A DNA stretch of 64,000 nucleotides from JAUPKT01 sp964427855 (GTDB lineage: Bacteria > Desulfobacterota > Desulfomonilia > Desulfomonilales > Desulfomonilaceae). The notes under the pieces were generated by a model that was not told the origin of the DNA, ran no database searches, and saw nothing but the letters and a program-made list of their open reading frames with translations. Where the stretch lies: the NCBI GenBank assembly GCA_964427855.1, contig CAYRVH010000007.1:1-64000 (forward strand), read 5' to 3'. Made by a program: the position numbers and the translations under genes. Positions 17,921 through 25,463 of this stretch are shown here, in pieces. How positions within the stretch are numbered: position 1 is the first letter of the stretch; every line of letters begins with the position of its first letter.

Positions 17921-18349
17921 ATTCCAGTTCCTTTTGCTGATATCAAACTTTCGAGCACAGAGGCCGGCGCTGCAGGCTCTGCCTACGAGGCCGTCTACTG
18001 CGTCAACGAAAATACGGTTGATTTCCTTGCGGGTTAGTTATTACACTTTCTCCTGAGACGGTCTTGGATGTTATATAGGAATTCTCGAAATTAATCACGA
18101 ATTGGGTGCGTGTCCCCTCATTGCGTCATCCTCACGCAAGTGGGGATCAATCCTGAGTTTCCTGGATTCCCCTTTTCATGGGAATGACGATGTCACGTCT
18201 GAGCATTTCGCGATTTCTTTTGAGAAAGGTTATAAACGCGCGCAAAGTCATGCTCCCTTTGGTTTAGCGACTTTCGTTGCTCAGGAATCTGCGAATCCAA
18301 GGTAACAGATTCACACTCACTTTTCAATCAGCACTCAAAGGTACTAGGC
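17921..18349. other. Intergenic stretch carrying a long dispersed repeat
   Basis: No supported gene in about 430 bp. Most of it is repeat family A (annotated separately at 18074-18236). The last 100 bp form the upstream region of the formyltransferase/GINT1-like gene, without a clear promoter. Confidence 0.5.
18074..18236 (+). repeat. Dispersed repeat family A, copy 1
   Basis: Begins aggaattctcgaaattaat and ends near gatttcttttgagaaagg. Contains the core cctggattcccc-tttcatgggaatgacg. It aligns along its whole length with 31685-31836 on the same strand and with the reverse complement of ~54421-54583. It codes for nothing convincing; a 67-codon frame across it is spurious. Confidence 0.8.
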
Positions 18350-20041
18350 ATGCACAAAGCACCCTTAAAGATTTGTATTCTTTGTCAGGATGATTGTGTA
18401 CCACTCTGGCTTGCAAAGGCCCTGGAAAAACTTGTCCAGGAAAATAAGGTGCAGATAAAGTTGGTGGCGATACTACGGGGACATGCTGCCAGCAGTGCAA
18501 GGAAGTCGTGTAGGGAAGTTTCCGGGTTCGTTCTCTCTTGGCGCTTTGCGCTTTACCGGCTCTATCATTTTTTCTCGGGATTAGTTTCCCGGACAAGAGA
18601 CGCTGCGTCAATTCCGACAGCCATCTCTCATCTTTGCATGGACGCTCCTCGTGTGTTTATACACTTCACCAGTATTGACGGGCGTCTTAAAGTTGCTGAA
18701 GAGGATTTGCCTTTACTTCAGGGACGCCACTTGGACATGGTGCTCTGTTGCGGCAATGCGCCTGTCAATGTTGGAGCGCCGAATGTCGCCGCCCATGGAA
18801 TGTGGTATGTGGAAGACCCGTGCGATCCCTACGTCACGGATGTTGAAAGGGGTACCTGGGAATTCCTTGGCCACTATCCAATCCTTAAGATGGAAATCAG
18901 GCGAAGACTCGACACACAGTCTCCACCGCAGCTTCTTTGTTGCTCTTTTTTACCGAGTTACGTCAGGGACGGGCTCTGGGCTGTGCGCGGCATCCGAGAT
19001 GTGAAACTTTGGACCGCGTCTGCATGGCTTTGCAGACTGATCCAGCGCCTGCATACAATCGGTCCGGAGGCTCTCGGTGAACCAGTGCCGCCAAGAACCC
19101 TGGACGCCCCCGTCCAACTACCTCCACAGTTTCCCCACAATACACAGATGGCAGGCGTGCTCCTGAGAAAAGTTCGCCGCACGTGCAAACGCATGTTCCG
19201 CAGCGACGCACATTTTGATGACTGGCAGATCGCGTATCGCTTTGATGACGACGGCATATTGGGCGATCATCATGGCGGTACCTTTTCACGACTTGTACCG
19301 CCCCCAGGTTTTTTTTGGGCTGATCCCATGCCAGTGAAATACGGAGACAATTATTTCATTTTTGTTGAGGAATTGCCGTATGAATCAGGAAAGGGGCATC
19401 TGTCGGTGATTCGGGTTGATGCCCAAGGGGCTTGGACGCCTCCTGTGAAAGTCCTGGAACGCCCGTATCATTTGTCCTATCCCTTTGTTTTTGAATGGGA
19501 GGAAGATTATTACTTGGTTCCTGAGACAGCATCCAACAAATCGGTGGAGTTGTACAAGGCGGAGAGCTTTCCTTGTGAGTGGTCTTTTCAGAAGGTGCTT
19601 TTGGAGAATATCGCTGTGGTTGATTCAACTCTGGCGTACGTAAACTCGACGTGGTGGCTTTTTGCCGCCACGATGCCCTACGAGGAGCTGAGGGATGATA
19701 ACTTTATGGAATTAAACATCTTTTATGCAACCACTCCTTTCGGGCCGTGGACTGCCCACCCGAAGAACCCTGTGAAATCGGACGTCCGCAACAGCCGTCC
19801 TGCCGGCGGCATTGTGGCGTCGCACGGGAGGCTTTTGAGGCCTGCTCAAGACTGTTTACGGGCTTATGGGCATGCAATATCAATCAATGAAATTGAGCGG
19901 CTGACCATTCATGAGTTCTCCGAAAGAGAAGTCGCTCGCATACTCCCATCCGAGTTTGACGGAGCTCAGCGAATCCATACGATTGGCCATTGCGAGGGGC
20001 TTACCGTGGTTGACCTGGCGTTTAGCGTACGCGATGAATGA
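18350..20041 (+). CDS. Formyltransferase-like protein with GINT1-type beta-propeller domain
   Basis: A 563-residue cytoplasmic protein. Residues ~4-250 resemble formyl/methionyl-tRNA-type transferase folds seen in sugar-modifying enzymes (LKICILCQDDCVPLWLAKAL, then CCGNAPVNVGAPNVAAHGMWYVEDPCDPYVTD). Residues ~285-560 resemble the N-terminal domain of glucosamine inositolphosphorylceramide transferase (GINT1), a GH43/GH32-like propeller: FFWADPMPVKYGDNYFIFVEELPYESGKGHLSVI, YPFVFEWEEDYYLVPETA, and SRPAGGIVASHGRLLRPAQDC. In bacteria this pairing is found in polysaccharide and lipopolysaccharide gene clusters. The start has AAGG 8 nt upstream. It is isolated here, with no glycosyltransferases next to it, so the acceptor is unknown. 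Confidence 0.75.
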   Translation: MHKAPLKICILCQDDCVPLWLAKALEKLVQENKVQIKLVAILRGHAASSARKSCREVSGFVLSWRFALYRLYHFFSGLVSRTRDAASIPTAISHLCMDAPRVFIHFTSIDGRLKVAEEDLPLLQGRHLDMVLCCGNAPVNVGAPNVAAHGMWYVEDPCDPYVTDVERGTWEFLGHYPILKMEIRRRLDTQSPPQLLCCSFLPSYVRDGLWAVRGIRDVKLWTASAWLCRLIQRLHTIGPEALGEPVPPRTLDAPVQLPPQFPHNTQMAGVLLRKVRRTCKRMFRSDAHFDDWQIAYRFDDDGILGDHHGGTFSRLVPPPGFFWADPMPVKYGDNYFIFVEELPYESGKGHLSVIRVDAQGAWTPPVKVLERPYHLSYPFVFEWEEDYYLVPETASNKSVELYKAESFPCEWSFQKVLLENIAVVDSTLAYVNSTWWLFAATMPYEELRDDNFMELNIFYATTPFGPWTAHPKNPVKSDVRNSRPAGGIVASHGRLLRPAQDCLRAYGHAISINEIERLTIHEFSEREVARILPSEFDGAQRIHTIGHCEGLTVVDLAFSVRDE

Positions 20042-20165
20042 TTGCAGCGCATCCGTCAAACCAGCGCGCACGCATGATTTTCGGTCTCTAATAGCTGGTT
20101 GGAAGAGTTTTTTTGAAAAAAGTCGCAAAAATGACCTAAAAAAGCCTTCGCAGCGCTATTCTTTC

Positions 20166-20194
20166 TTGACACCTTCACTATTGATCTGTAAAAG
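20166..20194 (+). promoter_or_regulatory. Candidate sigma-70 promoter of the HU gene
   Basis: TTGACA (perfect -35) is followed after 17 bp by TAAAAG (4 of 6 with the -10 consensus), giving a leader of about 60 nt to the HU start codon. Confidence 0.55.
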
Positions 20195-20259
20195 TTGGGG
20201 CGGGGGGCTCATGTAATCACTCGTGTTCCCAAAAGGGATTGGGGAAAGGAGGCGTGGAG

Positions 20260-20538
20260 ATGACAAAGGCTGACTTGGTTGCCCGCATCGCCGAGGACAC
20301 AGCTATATCCAAAAAATCAGCGGCCCTAGCTCTAGACGCTCTGGTCAAGGTTATCCACGATGTGCTGAAGGCCGGAGACAAGATTCGCATCAGCGACCTT
20401 GGCACGTTTAGCGTCGTGAAGAGAAAGGCGCGCAAGGGTGTGAATCCGAGGACGGGCAAGCCGTTGAAGATTCCGGCGACCACCGCTCCTAAATTTTCGG
20501 CTGCAAAGGCGTTGAAGGATTCTGTGAAGAAGAAATAG
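20260..20538 (+). CDS. HU/IHF-family DNA-binding protein
   Basis: A 92-residue histone-like DNA-bending protein. It starts MTKADLVARIAEDTAISKK, has the dimer core ALDALVKVIHDVLKAGDKIRI, the loop GTFSVVKRKARKGVNPRTGK with the conserved NPRTGK arm tip, and ends FSAAKALKDSVKKK. The ATG is chosen because AGGAGG lies 7 nt upstream; an upstream TTG at 20239 would overlap this ribosome site. A good promoter lies at 20166-20194. An HU-type rather than an IHF subunit is likely, but the two cannot be separated by sight alone. Confidence 0.93.
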   Translation: MTKADLVARIAEDTAISKKSAALALDALVKVIHDVLKAGDKIRISDLGTFSVVKRKARKGVNPRTGKPLKIPATTAPKFSAAKALKDSVKKK

Positions 20539-20609
20539 GCGGAGTTTTTTACGCTGCGGTTGCCGAAAATATTGAAGTGACAATGTTGCGCGTATCTGTC
20601 AATAGGTAT

Positions 20610-20647
20610 GACCGGGATGGTGTGCCCGGAATGAAGCCGTCCCGGTC
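20610..20647 (+). repeat. GC-rich hairpin after the HU gene
   Basis: GACCGGGATGG pairs with CCGTCCCGGTC (11 bp with one G-U) around a 16-nt loop. There is no T tract after it, so it is not a standard intrinsic terminator; it may attenuate or protect the HU mRNA 3' end and lies 13 bp before a small lipoprotein gene. Confidence 0.5.
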
Positions 20648-20659
20648 TCAGAACGGAGA

Positions 20660-20824
20660 ATGACGTTTTTTAGGAAGCTCGTTCTTTTCATAGCTCTGTT
20701 TGCTGCCACATCGTGCGCCGCCCTCACTGACGCCCGGTTCGTCACACCCGCAGGAAAACCGAGTCCCTTTCAGCCGCAAGGTCGAGACACGTATGAACCG
20801 CCTCGCGAACCGCAGTTGCGTTAG
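20660..20824 (+). CDS. Tiny lipoprotein (54 residues)
   Basis: An ATG behind CGGAGA opens a 54-codon frame ending in TAG. The product has a charged start (MTFFRKL), a hydrophobic core (VLFIALFAA) and a lipobox TSC|A, so the mature lipoprotein would be only ~37 residues, rich in Pro, Arg and Gln (PQGRDTYEPPREPQLR). It follows the HU gene on the same strand behind a GC-rich hairpin. The function is unknown. The lipobox and ribosome site are the evidence that it is real. Confidence 0.6.
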   Translation: MTFFRKLVLFIALFAATSCAALTDARFVTPAGKPSPFQPQGRDTYEPPREPQLR

Positions 20825-20881
20825 CCGCTCGCTTCAGAGACGGAGGCCTGACTCGCTGAAGGGGAAGGAATAGTTGTCCTC

Positions 20882-21724
20882 TCATGCGGCCAATTTCGAC
20901 TTCAAATAGTTGCCTTTCAGCTTCTTCAAGGCAGCCTTCTCGATCTGCCTTGCTCGTTCTCGTGTAATCCCGAATCGTTTCCCCAACTCCTTAAGCGTCA
21001 ATGGCGAATCGCTGAGAAGCCTCTGTTCAACGATGTATTGTTCACGTGCATTCAGGGTCTTCATAGCGTTTTCTGCCCACATCTTGAGGTCCATCTTTTC
21101 CTGCAATTCCCCGAGAGTGGTTTCTTGGTCCGGGGATTCGTCTCGCAAGGTATCGGCAAAACACTCTCGAGACGTATCGCTGATCAAGTCATCCAGAGAG
21201 AAATCATGAGCCTTGAGGCGGGCTGCCATGTCTATGACCTCATCCTGGGTCACGTTGATCTTCTCGGCCAACTTTGAGACGTTCTCGTAATGCTCATCAA
21301 CGTTCTTGAATTCTGGGAGATCAGATATGCGGTAAAAAAGCTTACGCTGCGCCTGGGTGGTTCCCATTTTCACAAGTGACCATGACCGGATGATGTAATT
21401 TTGAATGTAAGCCTTTATCCACCAAATAGCGTAAGAGATGAGTCGATACCCTTTGTCCGGATCGAACCTTTCAACGGCCTTAATTAAACCGATGTTGCCC
21501 TCTTGTATAAGATCCATAAGTCTGATGCCGTAGTTTCGATAACCAAGGGCAACCTTTATCACGAACCTCAAATTAGCCGTGACGAGTATATCGCATGCCT
21601 TTTTGTCTCTGTACTCACGATAACGTTTTGCTAACTCGTTTTCCTCCTCCCTGCTCAGCACAGGGTAGCACTCAATTTGCGACATATATATTTTGAGACT
21701 GTCGGTCTCGAACGCCTCGCTCAT
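20882..21724 (-). CDS. rpoH: RNA polymerase sigma factor RpoH (sigma-32 type)
   Basis: A 280-residue group 3 sigma factor for heat-shock genes. Region 1.2-2 shows LKIYMSQIECYPVLSREEENELAKRY and LVTANLRFVIKVALGYRNYGIRLMDLIQEGNIGLIKAVERFDPDKGYRLISYAIWWI. The RpoH box is recognisable as SLVKMGTTQAQRKLFY. Region 4 ends GKRFGITRERARQIEKAALKKLK. The ATG is preceded by GGAGGTG at a good distance. A Fur-box-like sequence lies in the upstream region. It is a single gene, convergent with the small lipoprotein gene. Assignment to RpoH rather than RpoS or RpoD rests on the RpoH box and the short N-terminus. Confidence 0.93.
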   Translation of the reverse strand: MSEAFETDSLKIYMSQIECYPVLSREEENELAKRYREYRDKKACDILVTANLRFVIKVALGYRNYGIRLMDLIQEGNIGLIKAVERFDPDKGYRLISYAIWWIKAYIQNYIIRSWSLVKMGTTQAQRKLFYRISDLPEFKNVDEHYENVSKLAEKINVTQDEVIDMAARLKAHDFSLDDLISDTSRECFADTLRDESPDQETTLGELQEKMDLKMWAENAMKTLNAREQYIVEQRLLSDSPLTLKELGKRFGITRERARQIEKAALKKLKGNYLKSKLAA

Positions 21725-22096
21725 TAAGCACCTCCGCTCACTCCTTAAAAGTCTTTAATGATTTTGATGCCCGCGGCGGTAAAAGGTTTCGCGCTTAATG
21801 AGAATTATTATCAATATGGGTGAGACTCAGCAGAACGCGGTTGGCAAGGGGAGCGACGACCTTGCCTGTAAGTTTATCTCACAATGTGGCACGGCATAGC
21901 TTCGCTTCGCCCGCAATGACGTACTAATGGCGTTCTTTTCCTTGCGATGGGCCGACGGCAACGACGCAGCCTCAGCCTACATCCCTGCAGCACAGAAGCT
22001 GTTCTCAAATCGACGGGTTTCCTCGCGGCCTGCTACGAAGGACGCCGCTCACACGTCAGCCAATCTCGAAACGACAAAGAAGAACAAAGTCTGATG
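21725..22096. other. Intergenic region between rpoH and the Lon-family gene
   Basis: About 370 bp. The first part is the rpoH leader with a Fur-box-like site. The segment ~21890-22085 has degraded copies of the inverted repeat family also at 10.5 and 27.5 kb (cttcgcttcgcccgcaatga). No gene is supported. Confidence 0.5.
21794..21812 (-). promoter_or_regulatory. Fur-box-like site upstream of rpoH
   Basis: On the minus strand the 19-mer reads GATAATAATTCTCATTAAG, matching about 14-15 of 19 positions of the Fur consensus. It lies ~70-90 bp before the rpoH ATG. No iron uptake gene is nearby, so the regulatory meaning is uncertain. Confidence 0.35.
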
Positions 22097-24601
22097 TTAC
22101 GGCGCCGGTTCAGCACCACCTCCTTGGTCGTCGTCCTTCTTTCCCTCTTCCTCCTCGCGACCTTCGGATTCATATTCCTTCATGCCGCGGGACAGCTCGT
22201 CCAAGCGCAAGTTCACCAAGTAATTTATTGTGCCTTCCGGATATTCCCCATTTTCATTTGGTTCGCCTGCTGCCACACCTGTGAGGAGCTCAATGCCTTG
22301 ATCAACGTGCTCGACAGCCCAGATATGGAATTCCCCGCGTTTTACTGCGTCGACGACCTCTTGGTCGAGCATTAAGTCCCCAATATTTCTTCGAGGAATG
22401 ATGACTCCCTGAGAGCCGGTCAGTCCCATTGCCTTACAGACCTTGAAAAAGCCCTCTATCTTCTGATTCACCCCGCCAATGGGTTGAACCTCTCCGTGTT
22501 GATTCACGCTACCGGTGACGGCTATCCCTTGGTCAATAGGGGCTCCTGAGAGAGAGCTCATGAGGCCATACAATTCCGTGGATGACGCCGAGTCCCCATC
22601 GACTCCTGAATAGGACTGCTCAAATGTGATGCTTGCTGTGAGATTGAGGGGCTTGTCCTGGGCGAAACGATCCCTCAGGAAACCGGACAGGATGAGCACC
22701 CCTTTGTCGTAGGTGTGCCCGGAGAGTTCTGCCTCTTTTTCGATGCTGATGATACCGGATTTGCCCATGCTGGTTTTCACCGTTATGCGCGAAGGCCGTC
22801 CAAAGGAAAACTCTGGAAATGCATAGACGCTCAGGCCGTTGATCTGACCGACACGGAACCCCCGCGTGTCGATCATGAGAATGCCTTCTTCTATGAGTTC
22901 CTGAATCTTGTCCTCTATCATGTTGACGCGCTCGATGCGGTTTCGATTTGCTTGCTCTACATGGAGAGACGAGATCACAGACGCTCCGGCGCTCCGCGCT
23001 TCAAGATCAGATTCTCGCAGCAAGTCGGCCAGCCTTTCAAACTGAGCGGAAATTTTGTTTTTGCGGCCTCCCCAGCGGATAGCCAATTTGGCTGTCGCCC
23101 GCACACCTGAATCATCGACCGGCAGCAGGTTTTCCTCGCTGCAGATTCTTGATACAAACCCCAAGAGTTTTTGCAAATTCCCTTCTGTGTTGGGCAGATG
23201 ATAATCAAAATCTGCCTTGATCTTGAATATTTTTCGGAAATCTTCATCATACCAGTGAAGGAGATCGTATAGTTCGGGATCACCGATCATGATGACTCGA
23301 AGGTTTATCGGTATTTTTTCGGGCTTCAGGGCGGAGGCAAAGAAAAAGCCGAAAGGATCGGATTGAATGTCCATGACCCCGTTTCGCAGACACCGTTTGA
23401 GCCCCTGCCACACACCCGGTTCTGTCAGTACGTCATAGGCGTTCAAGATGAGAAAGCCCCCGTTCGCCTTGAGCAAACTTCCCCCTCTGATATGACGATA
23501 ATCGGAAAACCATATCCCATGACGATCCATCACCCTTTCGATGGTGCCAAAGAGGTTTCTAAAGGTGGGGGCGGTTTCGACGACAACGGGTGGGCTTTTT
23601 GTATCGGAGTTGTCGATGAGTACATTGACTTCATAATCCGTGAATTGACTGGGGTCAGGCGGCAGCAACACCGGCGGGCCAGGCGCCTCTCCTGAACCCG
23701 GCGACGGTACGATGCGCGGCTTAAACCTCTCGAGATGATTTACGATGTCCGCTTCCAATTCATCAAGATAGGCATTCACGGCGTCGCTTTTGTGTTGTTC
23801 TCGAATGGCATCCGTAAGGTCTCGTAAAAGCGGCTGAACCCATTCCCTGGAGAGCTTCTCCAGGTCTTCCTGGATAGTCTTGTCAATGTCTCTGGCTTCC
23901 TTGAAAATCTTCTCCATTTCCATGGAGAGCTCTTTGTATTTTGACTTCAGCCTCTCGAGCTCCTCGGCCGAGAATTTTCCTTCTTCGACGAGGGCCTCGA
24001 GCTGTTCGATCTTCATAGGATTGCCAACAATGACGGGAGCGAGGTCAGGTCTTGTAAACGGCCCTACTTGCACCTGTACCATCATGAAGTTTTCGGCGCT
24101 CACCTTATTTTCAAAATTCTTGAACAGGGCCTTTTGCGCGCCCATATGGCGGCTCACTATTTCGTTCCGCGCAGACTGAAACTCCTCGCTCTCGAAGATT
24201 GCGGGGATCTTTTTTTGCAGCGATCCGATTAAATCGCTCACCTGCTGTTTGAAAGCTGCGCCTCTGCCTGCGTCGAGTATCAGGAGCCTTGGCTGGTCGG
24301 GATTTTTGAAATTGTTCACATAGCACAGATCGTTGGGAATGGGCCCCTCCGACCGCAGCTCCTCCAGGAGCTTCTTCACCGTTGCAGTTCGACCGGTTCC
24401 ATTGATCCCAGCAACATATATATTGTACCATTTACTTTTGATGACGAGGCCGAGTTGAATCGCCTTCACGGCTCGTTCTTGTCCGATGATTTCATGCTGC
24501 GGCTCGATCTCCGCCGTTGTCGTTTCCACGAGTCTTTGCGGCGGACCAAACCAACAAAGGTCTTCCCAACTAAGTCTCAGTTCTTCCTTCAGGTTCCTCA
24601 T
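22097..24601 (-). CDS. Lon-family ATP-dependent protease with AAA_32-type N-terminus
   Basis: A large (~834 residues) Lon-related protease with an unusual ATPase part. Near residue 60 the nucleotide loop reads GINGTGRTATVKKLL, with Arg in place of the usual Walker Lys. The middle is coiled coil, then HIRGGSLLKANGGFLILNAYDVL, a LonB/archaeal-like Walker B region. The C-terminal Lon protease domain has catalytic Ser in DGDSASSTELYGLMS and Lys in GGVNQKIEGFF. The tail is Glu/Asp/Lys rich. The ATG at 24601 is chosen because GAGGTGGG precedes it; a GTG at 24616 is possible. It lies 108 bp after gmhA on the same strand, with a perfect palindrome between them. It is expected to degrade misfolded proteins in the cytoplasm, which would suit the nearby rpoH. 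Confidence 0.9.
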   Translation of the reverse strand: MRNLKEELRLSWEDLCWFGPPQRLVETTTAEIEPQHEIIGQERAVKAIQLGLVIKSKWYNIYVAGINGTGRTATVKKLLEELRSEGPIPNDLCYVNNFKNPDQPRLLILDAGRGAAFKQQVSDLIGSLQKKIPAIFESEEFQSARNEIVSRHMGAQKALFKNFENKVSAENFMMVQVQVGPFTRPDLAPVIVGNPMKIEQLEALVEEGKFSAEELERLKSKYKELSMEMEKIFKEARDIDKTIQEDLEKLSREWVQPLLRDLTDAIREQHKSDAVNAYLDELEADIVNHLERFKPRIVPSPGSGEAPGPPVLLPPDPSQFTDYEVNVLIDNSDTKSPPVVVETAPTFRNLFGTIERVMDRHGIWFSDYRHIRGGSLLKANGGFLILNAYDVLTEPGVWQGLKRCLRNGVMDIQSDPFGFFFASALKPEKIPINLRVIMIGDPELYDLLHWYDEDFRKIFKIKADFDYHLPNTEGNLQKLLGFVSRICSEENLLPVDDSGVRATAKLAIRWGGRKNKISAQFERLADLLRESDLEARSAGASVISSLHVEQANRNRIERVNMIEDKIQELIEEGILMIDTRGFRVGQINGLSVYAFPEFSFGRPSRITVKTSMGKSGIISIEKEAELSGHTYDKGVLILSGFLRDRFAQDKPLNLTASITFEQSYSGVDGDSASSTELYGLMSSLSGAPIDQGIAVTGSVNQHGEVQPIGGVNQKIEGFFKVCKAMGLTGSQGVIIPRRNIGDLMLDQEVVDAVKRGEFHIWAVEHVDQGIELLTGVAAGEPNENGEYPEGTINYLVNLRLDELSRGMKEYESEGREEEEGKKDDDQGGGAEPAP

Positions 24602-24616
24602 GGTCAAGCTTCCCAC

Positions 24617-24630
24617 CTCATTATAATGAG
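24617..24630. repeat. Perfect palindrome CTCATTATAATGAG before the Lon-family gene
   Basis: Fourteen-base perfect palindrome 15 bp upstream of the Lon ATG, containing TATAAT and running into its ribosome site. It could be an operator or a -10 element; no matching -35 at 16-18 bp was found. Confidence 0.4.
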
Positions 24631-24709
24631 ATCCTAGTTCAATACCGTTGCAAACGGGTCCCGTACAGGGGTTCGCCCACGTTGGCCGAGAAGCATTCCC
24701 TCGCCGTTC

Positions 24710-25291
24710 CTACGGCAACGGCGGCGCCCCGAACAAGATGCGATCTACCATCTCGACTATGGAGTGATACACTAGCAAGTGAGTCTCTTGGATTCGAGGC
24801 GTTGTGCCTCCCTCCGTCGTCAAATAAAAGCGACAATGCTCCTTCGGGCTCTCCGCAGGTCCTCCAAGCCCGATAGTGGTCAACCCCATAGATTGGGCAG
24901 CCTTCAAACCTTTTATGACGTTTAGCGATCGTCCTGATGTGCTGATGCCAAAGGCCACGTCACCCTTTTTACCGAGCGCCTTAATTTGTTTCTCGAAGAC
25001 GTCTTGGAACTGGTAGTCGTTTCCGATGGCCGTCAATATGGAGCTGTCGGTGGTCAGGGCCAGCGCCGGCAGTGGAGGCCGTTCAACAAGATACCGATTG
25101 ACGAATTCAGCCGCCAGATGCTGGGAATCTGCAGCAGAGCCACCGTTGCCGAATATGAGGAGTTTGTTTCCCCGCCCCATTGCCGCTGCAATGGTCTTGA
25201 TTGCTTCTAAAAGTATGTCCGCATTCTTCGCAAGAAACGCATCACGCACTTGGCTGCTCTGGCGAAAAATATCCCACAAAGCCTCTTTCAC
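24710..25291 (-). CDS. gmhA: Phosphoheptose isomerase (SIS domain)
   Basis: Converts sedoheptulose 7-phosphate to D-glycero-D-manno-heptose 7-phosphate, the first step of LPS inner-core heptose synthesis; 193 residues as usual. Diagnostic parts are LLIFGNGGSAADSQHLAAEFVNRY, ALTTDSSILTAIGNDYQFQDVF, FGISTSGRSLNVIKGL and the C-terminal IQETHLLVYHSIVEMVDRILF. The start is GTG with AAAGG 7 nt upstream. No other heptose gene is adjacent; the Lon-family gene follows on the same strand. GmhA implies a Gram-negative envelope. Confidence 0.93.
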   Translation of the reverse strand: MKEALWDIFRQSSQVRDAFLAKNADILLEAIKTIAAAMGRGNKLLIFGNGGSAADSQHLAAEFVNRYLVERPPLPALALTTDSSILTAIGNDYQFQDVFEKQIKALGKKGDVAFGISTSGRSLNVIKGLKAAQSMGLTTIGLGGPAESPKEHCRFYLTTEGGTTPRIQETHLLVYHSIVEMVDRILFGAPPLP

Positions 25292-25463
25292 GACTGTACC
25301 TTTCTCCGTAGCGTTCCTCCCCCCGTTTCGTCACAATCTATCACAACCGCCTGGTTTATTGCATACATAAAAAAGCATTTGACAAACCAAAGTTCGCCAA
25401 TCACATCTCCACATGGTATTATGCAGCGCGATACACGTGCGTGAAAATGGAAAGCCGCCTAAA

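Noticed and set aside
18102..18305. 67-codon frame MGACPLIASSSRKWGS
   Set aside because: A translation of repeat family A; similar frames appear in its other copies.
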